From HGM13233 sp964478515 (GTDB lineage: Bacteria; Bacillota; Clostridia; Oscillospirales; Ruminococcaceae): a stretch of DNA of 64,000 nt. The position numbers and the translations under genes were made by a program. The notes under the pieces were generated by a model. The model did no database searches, had not been told where the DNA came from, and saw only the letters and a list, made by a program, of their open reading frames with translations. Within the stretch, counting starts at the first letter, position 1. The number at the start of each line of letters is the position of its first letter. Location of the stretch: contig CAYZIL010000001.1 in assembly GCA_964478515.1 (NCBI GenBank), positions 60,345 through 124,344 of the forward strand, read 5' to 3'. Of this stretch, positions 8,412 through 16,997 are shown piece after piece.

Positions 8412-8420
8412 ATGATACCA
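8412..8420 (-). promoter_or_regulatory. possible extended -10 promoter for the M16 pair
   Basis: On the minus strand TGG-TATCAT gives an extended -10 pattern about 15-25 bases before the ymfF-like start. No good -35 box is visible, and the leader would be very short. Confidence 0.35.
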
Positions 8421-8462
8421 CATCACTGCGCAAAAAGCACCGTAAAAGTTTTAATATTGTCA

Positions 8463-8501
8463 CCAAAAAAATGTCCGCCGCGGCAAAACACCGCGGCGGA
8501 C
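8463..8501 (-). terminator. terminator after lysC
   Basis: GTCCGCCGCGG and its perfect complement form an 11-base stem around a 7-base loop, followed on the minus strand by ATTTTTTTGG. It ends the hom-thrB-lysC operon. Confidence 0.9.
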
Positions 8502-8511
8502 AGACAAAATG

Positions 8512-9720
8512 TTATTTTTCGAAAAAAGCCTCGTGCACCGCCGCGACTGCCCGGTCGGCGTCCTCGCGGCCGATAAGGACCGAAATCTTTATTTCGCTCG
8601 TCGCTATCATCAGTATATTTATGCCTGCTCTGTAAAGGGCCTCAAACATTTTCGCGGCGACGCCGGTGTGGCTTTGCATACCGGTGCCGACTACCGAAAC
8701 TTTGGCGACGTCGTCGTTGATATGCACGTCGCGCCCCTTGCAGACCTCAATGTTGTTTTGCAGCAGTTCGCGCGCCGTGTCGCGCATGTCGCGCGGCACC
8801 GTGAACGAAAAGTCCTGCCGGCCGTCGCTGCCGGTAGACTGCAATATCAGGTCCACATGTATTTTTTTTGCGGCCAGCAGCGAGATTATGTTGAACGCCA
8901 CGCCCGGCACGTCCGGCACACCCAGCACCGAAATAGCGGCGACGTCGGCGTCCTTCGCCACTCCGCGTATTACCATTCCCTCCACGTCGTTGACCTCCCT
9001 GACCATAGTTCCCGGCTTTCCGGTAGCGCTGGAAAGCACTTCTATCGGTACATTGTATTTTTTGCCGAGCTCCACAGCCCGGTTGAGCAGTACTTGCGCG
9101 CCCAGCGTCGCCATTTCCAACATCTCGTCATAGGTGATGGAATCGAGCTTGCGCGCGTTTTTTACCTTGCGCGGGTCGGCGGTAAATACCCCGTCGACGT
9201 CGGTGTATATTTTACAAACGTCCGCGCCCAGTGCCGCGGCCAGCGCCACCGCGCTCGTGTCCGAGCCGCCCCGGCCGAGTGTGGTTATGTCGCCGCCGGG
9301 CTCGGCGCCCTGAAAACCGGCGACTATTACTACGTTGTTGTTCTCAAGCTCCGTATTGATGCGCGTCGCGTCTATTGAGCGGATTCGGGCGATACCATGG
9401 CGGCTGCTGGTCAAAAAACCCGCCTGCGGGCCGCTCAGCGACACGGCGCGGCAGCCCTGTCTTTCAACCGCCATCGCCATCAGCGCCGCCGACGCCTGTT
9501 CGCCGGTGGCGAGCAGCATATCCATCTCGCGGCTGCCGGGCCGCGGCGATATCTGCTTCGCTTTTTCTATCAGTTCGTCGGTGGTGTCGCCCTGCGCCGA
9601 AACTACCGCTACTACCTCGTTGCCGCCGCGCGACAGCGAGCAGATAATATTTGCCACGCGGTTTATGCGTTCGGCATCGGCCACTGACGAGCCGCCGAAC
9701 TTTGTAACTATCAGGCTCAA
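8512..9720 (-). CDS. lysC: aspartate kinase
   Basis: Aspartokinase phosphorylates L-aspartate, the first step towards Lys, Thr, Met and diaminopimelate. The 402-residue protein has the N-terminal KFGGSS motif (residues 7-12), the TLGRGGSDTSAVALA nucleotide-binding segment, and two C-terminal ACT domains expected to bind feedback inhibitors. The start is TTG 9720, overlapping the thrB stop as TTGA, with GGAGGG 6 bases upstream. It is the last gene of hom-thrB-lysC, which suggests a role in threonine supply and probably threonine-responsive control. Confidence 0.95.
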   Translation of the reverse strand: MSLIVTKFGGSSVADAERINRVANIICSLSRGGNEVVAVVSAQGDTTDELIEKAKQISPRPGSREMDMLLATGEQASAALMAMAVERQGCRAVSLSGPQAGFLTSSRHGIARIRSIDATRINTELENNNVVIVAGFQGAEPGGDITTLGRGGSDTSAVALAAALGADVCKIYTDVDGVFTADPRKVKNARKLDSITYDEMLEMATLGAQVLLNRAVELGKKYNVPIEVLSSATGKPGTMVREVNDVEGMVIRGVAKDADVAAISVLGVPDVPGVAFNIISLLAAKKIHVDLILQSTGSDGRQDFSFTVPRDMRDTARELLQNNIEVCKGRDVHINDDVAKVSVVGTGMQSHTGVAAKMFEALYRAGINILMIATSEIKISVLIGREDADRAVAAVHEAFFEK

Positions 9721-10634
9721 TCGCTTCCCTCCTGTATCATTTCGGCACGGGTGCCGGTATTGTCGGCGCGCAAGCGCAAAACGCGGTAATTACTTGTCTG
9801 CTCGTTTGCGCACACATAATCTTCTATCCTATCGCAAAACCCATCGCTGTCGCCCAGCGCCATTAGCGTTGAACCCGAACCGCTGACATAAGCCGCCAGC
9901 GCGCCGCGCTCAAGCGCCGCTGTAATAAAGTCCTCGCCGCCGGCTATGAGCGGCAGCCGGTAGGGCTGGTGCAAGGCGTCCCGGCAAGCCACACGCAGCA
10001 GCTCGTAGCGCCGCGTACACAGCGCCGCCGCCAGCAAGCCGGCGCGGCTGACGTTGTAGACCGCGTCGCGAAAGGGCACCGTTTCGGGCAAGCACTCACG
10101 CGCGTCGCGCGTGCGCAGCGGAAAGTCGGGCACGACAGCGGCAAACTGCAACGTCTCGTCAACCTCGCACTTGCAGCTTTGCACGGCGCCGCTGTCGTCG
10201 AGCGCCGAAATGACCGCGCCGCCCAGCAAAGCCGGCGCGACATTGTCGGGGTGACCTTCTATTTCGCAAGCAATGCTCACCATCTGTTGCAACGGCAGCG
10301 GCCGCCCGAGCAATTCATTTGCTGCCGTAAGTCCCGCGGCGATACAGGCCGAACTGCTGCCGAGCCCGCGCGTCATCGGTATGTCGCTGTGTTCGCGAAT
10401 GCGAAATCCGCTCGCCTTTCGGCCGCACAGCTCGTAAACTTTTTTGGCGGCGACATAAACGAGATTGCGCTCGCCGGCGGGGATTTCTGCTCCCAGTTCT
10501 GAGCAGATATCAAGTTCATCCCACTCGCTCACCGTCACCGTGTTGTATAGCTTAAGCGCAATGCCGGCGCTGTCGAAACCGCTGCCGAGATTGGCTGTGG
10601 TTGCGGCAGCAGTTACTTTTACCGCCGCGCTCAT
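9717..10634 (-). CDS. thrB: homoserine kinase
   Basis: ThrB phosphorylates L-homoserine for threonine synthesis. The 305-residue GHMP kinase has the N-terminal segment ATTANLGSGFDSAGIAL, the phosphate loop RGLGSSSACIAAG near residue 90, and the C-terminal GHMP motif AYVSGSGSTLMAL. It overlaps hom by 4 bases (ATGA) and lysC by 4 bases (TTGA), so the three genes are translationally coupled. Threonine synthase is not in the window. Confidence 0.95.
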   Translation of the reverse strand: MSAAVKVTAAATTANLGSGFDSAGIALKLYNTVTVSEWDELDICSELGAEIPAGERNLVYVAAKKVYELCGRKASGFRIREHSDIPMTRGLGSSSACIAAGLTAANELLGRPLPLQQMVSIACEIEGHPDNVAPALLGGAVISALDDSGAVQSCKCEVDETLQFAAVVPDFPLRTRDARECLPETVPFRDAVYNVSRAGLLAAALCTRRYELLRVACRDALHQPYRLPLIAGGEDFITAALERGALAAYVSGSGSTLMALGDSDGFCDRIEDYVCANEQTSNYRVLRLRADNTGTRAEMIQEGSD

Positions 10635-11815
10635 CCCAGCACCCTCATCAATGCCGCGCCGGCGTCCGCGTCGGCCAGTTTTTCTTCAAGCGCCGCGCGC
10701 GTAAGGGCCTTAATGTGGTAGGCGTTGTTTTCCTGTTCGCGGGCAAAAGCGGTCTCGCCGCACAGCCGCGCGCCGGCGCTGAGCGGTGCGCGCACGTACC
10801 AGTCCGCCGGCAGGTCTGTAACGAGCCGCGCGCCGCCGCGCCCGGGCCAGTCGTGAGTCGCGGTGCCGCCCTTACAGCGCACCGCGCGCGCCACGTCGGC
10901 TATTACGGCACTCGCGGTCGGCCGGCCGCCGGCGCCGGCGCCGCCGAAACTAAGCTCGCCGGCGTTCTTATATTTTATCTTTACCATATTGAGCACGCCG
11001 TCAGTGTCGAAAAGCAGGTCGCCGCGGCGCACCACGCACGGCTCGACGAACATCTGCACTCCACCGGCGACTTTTGTCGCCGCCGCAACGAGTTTAACCT
11101 TGCCGCCTATGGACGCGCACAGCTCCATGTCCAGCGGCGTCACGCTGCGAATACCTCTGCTGCCGACGCTCTGCGGCTCAAAATGCTCGCCGAAGCACAG
11201 CGCCGCGAGAATACATATTTTGCGCAGCGCGTCAATGCCGTCGACGTCCGCCGACGGGTCGACGGTCTCGGCATAGCCGAGCTGCTGCGCTTGTTTGAGC
11301 GCCGCGTCGAAAGACGCTCCGGTGCGCTGCATTTCGCTGAGCATGAAATTGGTCGTGCCGTTCAAAATACCGCACACCGACTCTACCTCGTCGGCACACA
11401 GTTCGCAAAGCGCGGCAATCTCCGGAATAGCGCCGCCGACACTCGCCTCGTAAAGCAGGTTGACGCCCGCTTTTTTTGCGCGCTCGGTAAGCGCGTCGCC
11501 GTATGTGGCTATTAGCTCTTTGTTGGAAGTGACTACGCTCTTGCCGGTGTCAAGGCAGCGGCTGACAAAATCGTACGCCGGCACCGTGCCGCCTATGGCC
11601 TCTACGACCACCGTCACCTCGCCGTCGGCGAGCACGTCGGCTATATCGCTGCGCCACAGCGCCGCGTCGGCGCCGGAAGGCTGCCGCAAGTCGACCACAT
11701 ATTTTAGCTCTACCGGCTCAAGCGCCCGCGCGGCTATACTGTTTGCGCACTCGCGCAGCAGTTGTGCCGACGCTGCGCCCACCGTACCGTAACCAAGAAT
11801 TGCGACCTTTGCCAT
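10631..11815 (-). CDS. hom: homoserine dehydrogenase
   Basis: Homoserine dehydrogenase reduces aspartate semialdehyde to homoserine with NAD(P)H. The Rossmann motif GYGTVG is at residues 8-13, and the catalytic region contains SNKELIATYG, EASVGGAIP and GILNGTTNFMLSEM, all typical of the family. The 394 residues are somewhat short of forms with a C-terminal ACT domain (about 430); the C-terminal 70 residues after the catalytic domain look like a reduced regulatory region. GAGGTG precedes the ATG. It is first in the hom-thrB-lysC operon. Confidence 0.93.
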   Translation of the reverse strand: MAKVAILGYGTVGAASAQLLRECANSIAARALEPVELKYVVDLRQPSGADAALWRSDIADVLADGEVTVVVEAIGGTVPAYDFVSRCLDTGKSVVTSNKELIATYGDALTERAKKAGVNLLYEASVGGAIPEIAALCELCADEVESVCGILNGTTNFMLSEMQRTGASFDAALKQAQQLGYAETVDPSADVDGIDALRKICILAALCFGEHFEPQSVGSRGIRSVTPLDMELCASIGGKVKLVAAATKVAGGVQMFVEPCVVRRGDLLFDTDGVLNMVKIKYKNAGELSFGGAGAGGRPTASAVIADVARAVRCKGGTATHDWPGRGGARLVTDLPADWYVRAPLSAGARLCGETAFAREQENNAYHIKALTRAALEEKLADADAGAALMRVLG

Positions 11816-11861
11816 TTTTTACACCTCATTATATGTACCGCCGAACAGCGCGTGCGCCGCT

Positions 11862-12401
11862 CTAATCTATTACTTTCATTATTTGTTCCAGCGGCTTGCG
11901 TTTTTTTTCGCGCAGCTTGTCGTCTGCCGCGGCGTAACCGACGCTGACTATCATCCGCAGGCGCTTTGAGTCGTCAATGCCCAGCAGCTGTTTCGCCGCG
12001 CTCTCGTCGAACCAGCCCAAAATGCAGCTTGCCAGTCCCAGCTGTTGCGCCTCGCAGACCAGCTGGCTGACCGCAAGACCGAGATCGATATTGGCAAACT
12101 CCTGTTTTTTGTAGCGCGCGCCGGCCGCCTCGCTGAGATTTGCCTTTTCTTCCACTACGGCAATAAAGGCGGGTGCCGCGTCGGTAAAGCGATTCATGCC
12201 CAGGCTCTGGCAGCACTTGGCGAGCGCCGCCGCCGTGTCGCGGCCGGCAACTACGACAAAGCTCCACGGCTGACTGTTGCAAGCCGACGGCGCCAGCCGC
12301 GCCGCTTGCACGCATTTTACCAGCAGCTCCCTGTCGACAGTTTTTTCCGCATAGTTGCGGCAGCTCTGGCGAGCGCTGATAAGTTCAAAGTAGTCTTTCA
12401 T
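11862..12401 (-). CDS. nitroreductase family flavoprotein
   Basis: This 179-residue protein belongs to the FMN-dependent nitroreductase superfamily. The N-terminal FMN segment (SARQSCRNY), the middle motif APSACNSQPWSFVVV and the C-terminal GLGSCILGW-like segment are all present. Such enzymes reduce nitro compounds or quinones with NAD(P)H; the native substrate is unclear. GGGAGG lies 5 bases before ATG 12401, which decides the start over a longer frame from 12440. It lies 46 bases upstream of hom on the same strand and may be cotranscribed with it. Confidence 0.88.
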   Translation of the reverse strand: MKDYFELISARQSCRNYAEKTVDRELLVKCVQAARLAPSACNSQPWSFVVVAGRDTAAALAKCCQSLGMNRFTDAAPAFIAVVEEKANLSEAAGARYKKQEFANIDLGLAVSQLVCEAQQLGLASCILGWFDESAAKQLLGIDDSKRLRMIVSVGYAAADDKLREKKRKPLEQIMKVID

Positions 12402-12506
12402 TTTTCCTCCCGAAGCTGCGATTATTAATGATTGTAGCACACCCGATTGTATAATGCTACGGGTGATTATTCATTTTTTTGCCGTATCGCGCGCTTCTTT
12501 CCCAGA

Positions 12507-12535
12507 TTTACACTGTAAGCGCTTTGTGATAGAAT
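12507..12535 (+). promoter_or_regulatory. promoter of the MurE-like gene
   Basis: TTTACA at 12507-12512 and TAGAAT at 12530-12535 are 17 bases apart, 33 bases before the ATG at 12568. Confidence 0.7.
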
Positions 12536-12567
12536 ATACATTATAAAAAAGACCGCAGGGGAAAAAC

Positions 12568-13962
12568 ATGCAGCTGACAGTCAAATCAGACTCGCGCCGG
12601 GTAAAGCCCGGCGACACTTTTGTGGCGCTGCCGGGCGTCACCAGCGACGGACACGACTTTATACCCGGCGCCATTAAAAACGGCGCCGTAAAAATTATTG
12701 CCCAGCACGGAGAATACCCTGTCGATTACGAAATAGTGCCCGACTCCCGCGCCTGGCTTGAGCGGCGGCTGGACGAGCTCTACGGCAGCGCCCTTCGCGC
12801 CATGACGCTCGTCGGCGTCACCGGCACCAACGGTAAAACCACCACAGCGTACGAGCTGTACGACGCGCTGCGCCGCAGCGGCCGCCGCTGCGCCTATATT
12901 GGCACCAACGGTTTTTTTGACAACAGCGGCTATGTCCGCGAACTGATAAATACCACGCCCGACATCTGCGAGCTGTACGAGTTGCTGCTGGACGCAAATA
13001 ACGGCGGCTGCGACTTTGCCGTCGTCGAGGCCAGCAGCCAGGGTCTTGACATGGGGCGTTTCGGTCTGCTCGACTTCAGCTCCGCCGTGTTCACCAACCT
13101 TTCGCACGACCATCTTGACTACCACGGCAACATGGAACGCTACGCCGCGGCCAAGGCGCTGCTTTTCCAAAAGCTGCGTCCGGGCGGCTTTGCAATGATA
13201 AACGCCGACGATTTTTACGCCCGCCGCTTTATGCTGTCGGGCAACCGCAACCTCACTTACGGCTTTCGCGCCGGCGACTGGCGTGTCGGCAATTTCACCA
13301 TGGACACCCGCGGCAGCGACTTCGACGTAACTCACGACGGCGTCACCACGCACTACCACAGCCGTTTTCTCGGCGAGTACAGCGTCTACAACGTCATGCC
13401 GACGATTATTTTTTTGCATGAGCTCGGCGTCGACGGCAGCGCGAGCGCCGACATAGTCGGCGCGCTGAACTACCCCGAAGGCCGCCTGGAGGTGCTGCAT
13501 TTCGGCGAACGCACCGTCGTTATCGACTTTGCCCACACGCCCGAAAGCTTTGTGCAGCTTTTTACCACTGTCAACCGCGTGCGCAAGGGCCGCGCTATAG
13601 TCGTCCAGGGCGGCTGCGGCAGCCGCGACCGCGAAAAGCGCTCAATGATGGCCAAGCTCGCTTGCGAGATGACCGATTACAGCGTATGTACGCTCGACAA
13701 TGTGTATTATGAAGACCCGCAGCAGATTCTCGACGACTTCGTCCGCGACGGCCGGCCGGACAATCTTGAGCTGATAATGGACCGCCGCGCTGCCATCCGC
13801 CGCGGGCTTGAACTTACCGGACCCGGCGACATGCTGCTGATACTCGGGCGCGGTCACGAGCAGCACATCAATGTCGGCGGCAAAAAATACGTCCCCTTCA
13901 GCGACAAGCAGGTCGCCTGCGAGCTGGCCGCAGAGCTCGGTTACGGCGCGCCTGAACAATAA
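12568..13962 (+). CDS. MurE-like Mur ligase
   Basis: The 464-residue protein has the three-domain Mur ligase plan: an N-terminal UDP-sugar binding domain with DSRRVKPGDTFVAL, a central ATPase domain with GTNGKTTT at residues 86-93 and the FTNLSHDHLDYHGNME block, and a C-terminal domain with GGCGSRDREKR. This is closest to MurE, which adds the third residue to UDP-MurNAc-Ala-Glu in peptidoglycan synthesis. In MurE enzymes that use meso-diaminopimelate, DNPR occupies the amino-acid site; here it is DNVY (residues 377-380), so substrate choice is uncertain. AGGGG precedes the ATG. The gene stands alone, outside any cell wall cluster. Confidence 0.82.
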   Translation: MQLTVKSDSRRVKPGDTFVALPGVTSDGHDFIPGAIKNGAVKIIAQHGEYPVDYEIVPDSRAWLERRLDELYGSALRAMTLVGVTGTNGKTTTAYELYDALRRSGRRCAYIGTNGFFDNSGYVRELINTTPDICELYELLLDANNGGCDFAVVEASSQGLDMGRFGLLDFSSAVFTNLSHDHLDYHGNMERYAAAKALLFQKLRPGGFAMINADDFYARRFMLSGNRNLTYGFRAGDWRVGNFTMDTRGSDFDVTHDGVTTHYHSRFLGEYSVYNVMPTIIFLHELGVDGSASADIVGALNYPEGRLEVLHFGERTVVIDFAHTPESFVQLFTTVNRVRKGRAIVVQGGCGSRDREKRSMMAKLACEMTDYSVCTLDNVYYEDPQQILDDFVRDGRPDNLELIMDRRAAIRRGLELTGPGDMLLILGRGHEQHINVGGKKYVPFSDKQVACELAAELGYGAPEQ

Positions 13963-14022
13963 TTTTGTGAAATTTGTCAACAGAGCGCTGCATTTTTTGT
14001 GCCGAATGGTGAGTTTCTCCAA

Positions 14023-14051
14023 TTGACGGCGGCGGTTTGAGCGAGTATACT
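14023..14051 (+). promoter_or_regulatory. promoter of the T-box/met operon
   Basis: TTGACG at 14023-14028 and TATACT at 14046-14051 are separated by 17 bases. Transcription would start near 14058, just ahead of the T-box stem I. Confidence 0.8.
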
Positions 14052-14057
14052 TCTACT

Positions 14058-14350
14058 TAACAACCGAAAACGACAAAAGCTGTGAAGAGAAGAGTAAACG
14101 GTGAGACAGGTCAAAGAGAGCCCCGTTTGGTGTAAAGGGGTACCGAAGGCGCCGCTGAAGATGGTCTCGGAGCCGCGCAGGCGACCGCAATATGCGTAGT
14201 CTGCGACGGGTGCGCCCGTTAAAGCGTCAGGGTATCGCGCCGCCGGGCGCCGTACCTGTCAAGGTCTTTCCCGCGAGGGAAAGGCGAATAAAGGTGGTAC
14301 CACGAAACTATTTCGTCCTTTGCGATTATTCGCAAAGGACTTTTATTTTT
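14058..14350 (+). promoter_or_regulatory. T-box riboswitch, methionine specifier
   Basis: The leader has the GAAGAGAAGAGTA start of stem I, a long stem I, and the T-box sequence AAAGGTGGTACCACG at 14290-14304. A terminator stem (GTCCTTTGCG paired with CGCAAAGGAC, 14315-14340) followed by TTTTATTTTT is the alternative to the antiterminator. At the specifier loop AUG occupies 14161-14163, immediately before GUCUC, which pairs with GAGAC at 14103-14107. AUG reads tRNA-Met, and the variable T-box base (TGGT, 14295-14298) would pair with A73. Uncharged tRNA-Met should therefore permit metNIQ expression. Confidence 0.93.
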
Positions 14351-14365
14351 GTCTGCGGAGGAAAC

Positions 14366-15373
14366 ATGGCGATAATAGAAATACACGGATTGAGCAAAAC
14401 TTTCGGCAGCGGCGACGAGGCCGTTACGGCGCTCAGCGACATTGACCTGAGCATAAACGAGGGCGAGATTTTCGGCATAATCGGGCTGTCCGGCGCCGGC
14501 AAGAGCACGCTGGTGCGCTGCATAAATCTGCTGGAGCGCCCCGACGCCGGCAGCGTGTGCGTCTGCGGCGTTGAGCTTACCGAACTGACGCAGCGCCAGC
14601 TGCTGCAAGCGCGCCGCTCAATCGGAATGATTTTTCAGGGCTTTAACCTGCTCATGCAGAGCACGGCGCTGGAAAACGTGATGTTTCCGCTGCTCATCTC
14701 CGGCGTCAAGCGCGCCGCCGCCAAAAAACGCGCCGGCGAACTGTTGACGCTCGTGGGGCTCGGCGAGCGCGGCTCGGCTTACCCCGCTCAGCTGTCCGGC
14801 GGTCAAAAACAGCGCGTCGCAATTGCCCGCACTCTCGCCACCGACCCGCGCATACTGCTGTGCGACGAGGCAACCAGCGCGCTTGACCCCAGCACGACCG
14901 AGTCAATACTGCAGCTGCTGCGCGACATCAACCGCCAGCTGGGCGTCACCGTCGTAATTATCACCCACGAGATGCGGGTAATTGAAAAAATCTGTTCGCG
15001 CGTGGCAATAATCAGCGACAGCCGCATTGTGGAAGTGGGCGACGTCGGCGAGATATTTCAGCACCCCAAAACCGCCGAGGCCAAAAGTCTGCTCTTTCCC
15101 AAAAGCAATATCGACGCCTTCAAGCCGGGCAGCCGCTCACTGCGGCTGGTGTTCGACGGCTACAGCGCCGACCGTCCGGTAGTCGCCAACATGGTGCTTT
15201 CCTGTGGCGGCGCGGTCAATATATTGTTTGCCGACACAAAAATAATTGACGGCAAAAGCTACGGACAGATGATAGTCCAGTTACCCGAGGACAGCGCCAA
15301 AGCGCGGCGAATGCTCGCCTTCCTCGACGCGGAGAACGTTACCTACGAGGAGGAGATACACGATGTTCACTAA
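14366..15373 (+). CDS. metN: methionine ABC transporter ATP-binding protein
   Basis: MetN energises uptake of D- and L-methionine. The 335-residue protein has Walker A GLSGAGKST near residue 40, signature LSGGQKQR, Walker B ILLCDEAT with the D-loop SALDPS, and the H-loop histidine in VIITHEMRV. The C-terminal 95 residues form the NIL domain, which in MetN binds methionine and inhibits transport. GGAGG lies 5 bases before ATG 14366, directly after the T-box terminator; longer in-frame extensions would be inside the riboswitch. It overlaps metI by 11 bases. Confidence 0.95.
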   Translation: MAIIEIHGLSKTFGSGDEAVTALSDIDLSINEGEIFGIIGLSGAGKSTLVRCINLLERPDAGSVCVCGVELTELTQRQLLQARRSIGMIFQGFNLLMQSTALENVMFPLLISGVKRAAAKKRAGELLTLVGLGERGSAYPAQLSGGQKQRVAIARTLATDPRILLCDEATSALDPSTTESILQLLRDINRQLGVTVVIITHEMRVIEKICSRVAIISDSRIVEVGDVGEIFQHPKTAEAKSLLFPKSNIDAFKPGSRSLRLVFDGYSADRPVVANMVLSCGGAVNILFADTKIIDGKSYGQMIVQLPEDSAKARRMLAFLDAENVTYEEEIHDVH

Positions 15374-16025
15374 GGAAATGGCCCTGTTGGTACTCAACGG
15401 CGTGCTGGAAACGCTGTATATGACGCTCGTCTCGTCGCTTATTGCCTACTTGCTCGGCCTGCCGATGGGCGTTATCCTTGTCGTCACCGACAGCGACGGC
15501 ATTCGCCCGCAAGCTGCCGTCAACCGCATACTCGGCGGCATTATCAACGTTTTGCGCTCGGTGCCGTTCATAATCCTGCTCGTCGCCGTCATCCCCATTA
15601 CCAGAGTAATAGTCGGCACCTCAATCGGCTCAACGGCCACAATTGTCCCGCTGGTCATCGCCGCCGCGCCGTATGTGGCGCGGGTGGTCGAAGGCTCGCT
15701 GCGCGAGGTCGACCGCGGCGTAATAGAAGCGGCACAAGCTATGGGCGCGTCGCCGCTGCAAATTGTAATGCGCGTGCTGCTGCTTGAAGCGCGGCCTTCG
15801 CTGCTCAGCGGCGCGGCAGTGGCAACGACCACTATCCTCGGCTATTCGGCCATGGCCGGCATCATCGGCGGCGGCGGCCTCGGCGCCATCGCCATCAATT
15901 ACGGTTACTATCGCTCCCAAAGCGATGTAATGATAGTAATGATCGTCATCCTCGTTTTGATAGTTCAGGTGATAGCCGAAATCGGCTCCGCCATCTCAAA
16001 ACGCAGCGACCGGCGCATCAGATAA
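15363..16025 (+). CDS. metI: methionine ABC transporter permease
   Basis: The 220-residue inner membrane protein has about five hydrophobic helices and the coupling-helix segment EAAQAMGASPLQIVMRVLL (EAA loop) that contacts MetN. The C-terminal region GYSAMAGIIGGGGLGAIAINYGY is characteristic of MetI. It overlaps metN by 11 bases, so the two are translationally coupled, and is separated from metQ by a small hairpin that may balance expression of the binding protein. Confidence 0.95.
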   Translation: MFTKEMALLVLNGVLETLYMTLVSSLIAYLLGLPMGVILVVTDSDGIRPQAAVNRILGGIINVLRSVPFIILLVAVIPITRVIVGTSIGSTATIVPLVIAAAPYVARVVEGSLREVDRGVIEAAQAMGASPLQIVMRVLLLEARPSLLSGAAVATTTILGYSAMAGIIGGGGLGAIAINYGYYRSQSDVMIVMIVILVLIVQVIAEIGSAISKRSDRRIR

Positions 16026-16041
16026 GGCGCCCTCAGGCGCC
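16026..16041 (+). other. intercistronic hairpin between metI and metQ
   Basis: GGCGCC, CTCA, GGCGCC form a tight 6-base stem and 4-base loop right after the metI stop. There is no T-run, so it is not a terminator; it may stabilise the upstream or downstream mRNA. Confidence 0.5.
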
Positions 16042-16076
16042 GCATTGAATCCGTTCCACAATAATAGGAGGAAATT

Positions 16077-16904
16077 ATGAAAAAGACCACCGCAATTCTT
16101 TTGGCACTGCTGCTGTGCGTCAGCTGCCTGAGCGCCTGCTCCGGTTCTGACGACAACCAGGGCGACAGCGAAACCACCACCCTGCGCGTCGGCGCCAGCG
16201 TCACCCCGCACGCCGAAATTCTCGCCGTTGCCGCGCCGCTGCTCGCCGAGCAGGGCATCACCCTCGACATCGTCGAATTTACCGACTATGTGCTGCCCAA
16301 CACCGCCGTCGAGTCGGGCGACCTGGACGCCAACTATTTTCAGCACCAGCCCTATCTTGACGATTTCAACGCCGAGAACGGCACTCACATAGTCTCGGTC
16401 GCTGCCATCCACTACGAGCCGTTCGGCCTTTACGCCGGCAAGTGCTCGTCGCTGGACGAGCTCGGCGAGGGCACGGTCATTGCCGTTCCCAACGACGGTA
16501 CCAACGAGGCCCGCGCGCTGATGCTGCTCGAGTCCTTGGGCTACATTACCCTAAGCGAGGACGCCGGCTTCACCGCCACTGTGCTCGACATTGTTGAAAA
16601 CCCCTACAACCTGAAAATTGAGGAGCTTGAGGCCGCGCAGTTGACCCACGCGCTGGCCGACGTCGATTTCGCCATCATCAACGGCAACTACGCGATTCAG
16701 GCCGGACTCAACGCCAGTACCGACGCGCTCGCCACCGAGGACAAGGATTCCGTCGCCGCCCAGACCTACGCCAACATTTTGTGCGTCAAAGAGGGCAACG
16801 AGAACAACCCGGCTATCCTCGCGCTGGTCGAGGCGCTGCAAAGCGACGAGGTGCGCGACTTTATCAACAGCAACTACGGCGGCGCCGTCGTGCCCATATT
16901 CTAA
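16077..16904 (+). CDS. metQ: methionine-binding lipoprotein
   Basis: MetQ is the extracellular, membrane-anchored binding protein of the methionine transporter. The 275-residue precursor has a lipoprotein signal peptide with lipobox LSAC (Cys at about residue 21), then the NlpA/MetQ family regions: RVGASVTPHAEIL, the FTDYVLPNTAV segment, DANYFQHQPYLDDFN and IAVPNDGTNEARALMLL. GGAGG precedes the ATG. It closes the T-box-controlled metNIQ operon and is followed by a terminator. Confidence 0.95.
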   Translation: MKKTTAILLALLLCVSCLSACSGSDDNQGDSETTTLRVGASVTPHAEILAVAAPLLAEQGITLDIVEFTDYVLPNTAVESGDLDANYFQHQPYLDDFNAENGTHIVSVAAIHYEPFGLYAGKCSSLDELGEGTVIAVPNDGTNEARALMLLESLGYITLSEDAGFTATVLDIVENPYNLKIEELEAAQLTHALADVDFAIINGNYAIQAGLNASTDALATEDKDSVAAQTYANILCVKEGNENNPAILALVEALQSDEVRDFINSNYGGAVVPIF

Positions 16905-16946
16905 ACGCTGAGCTTTTGCCGCCGACTTTGCGCGGCAGCAACGAAA

Positions 16947-16987
16947 AACATCCGCCGCGGCCAAATAGGCTGCAGCGGATGTTTTAT
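16947..16987. terminator. terminator between metQ and the Crp-like gene
   Basis: AACATCCGC(C)GC and GC(A)GCGGATGTT form a stem with T-rich tracts on both strands, fitting a bidirectional terminator for two converging genes. Confidence 0.8.
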
Positions 16988-16997
16988 TCTGTAAAGC

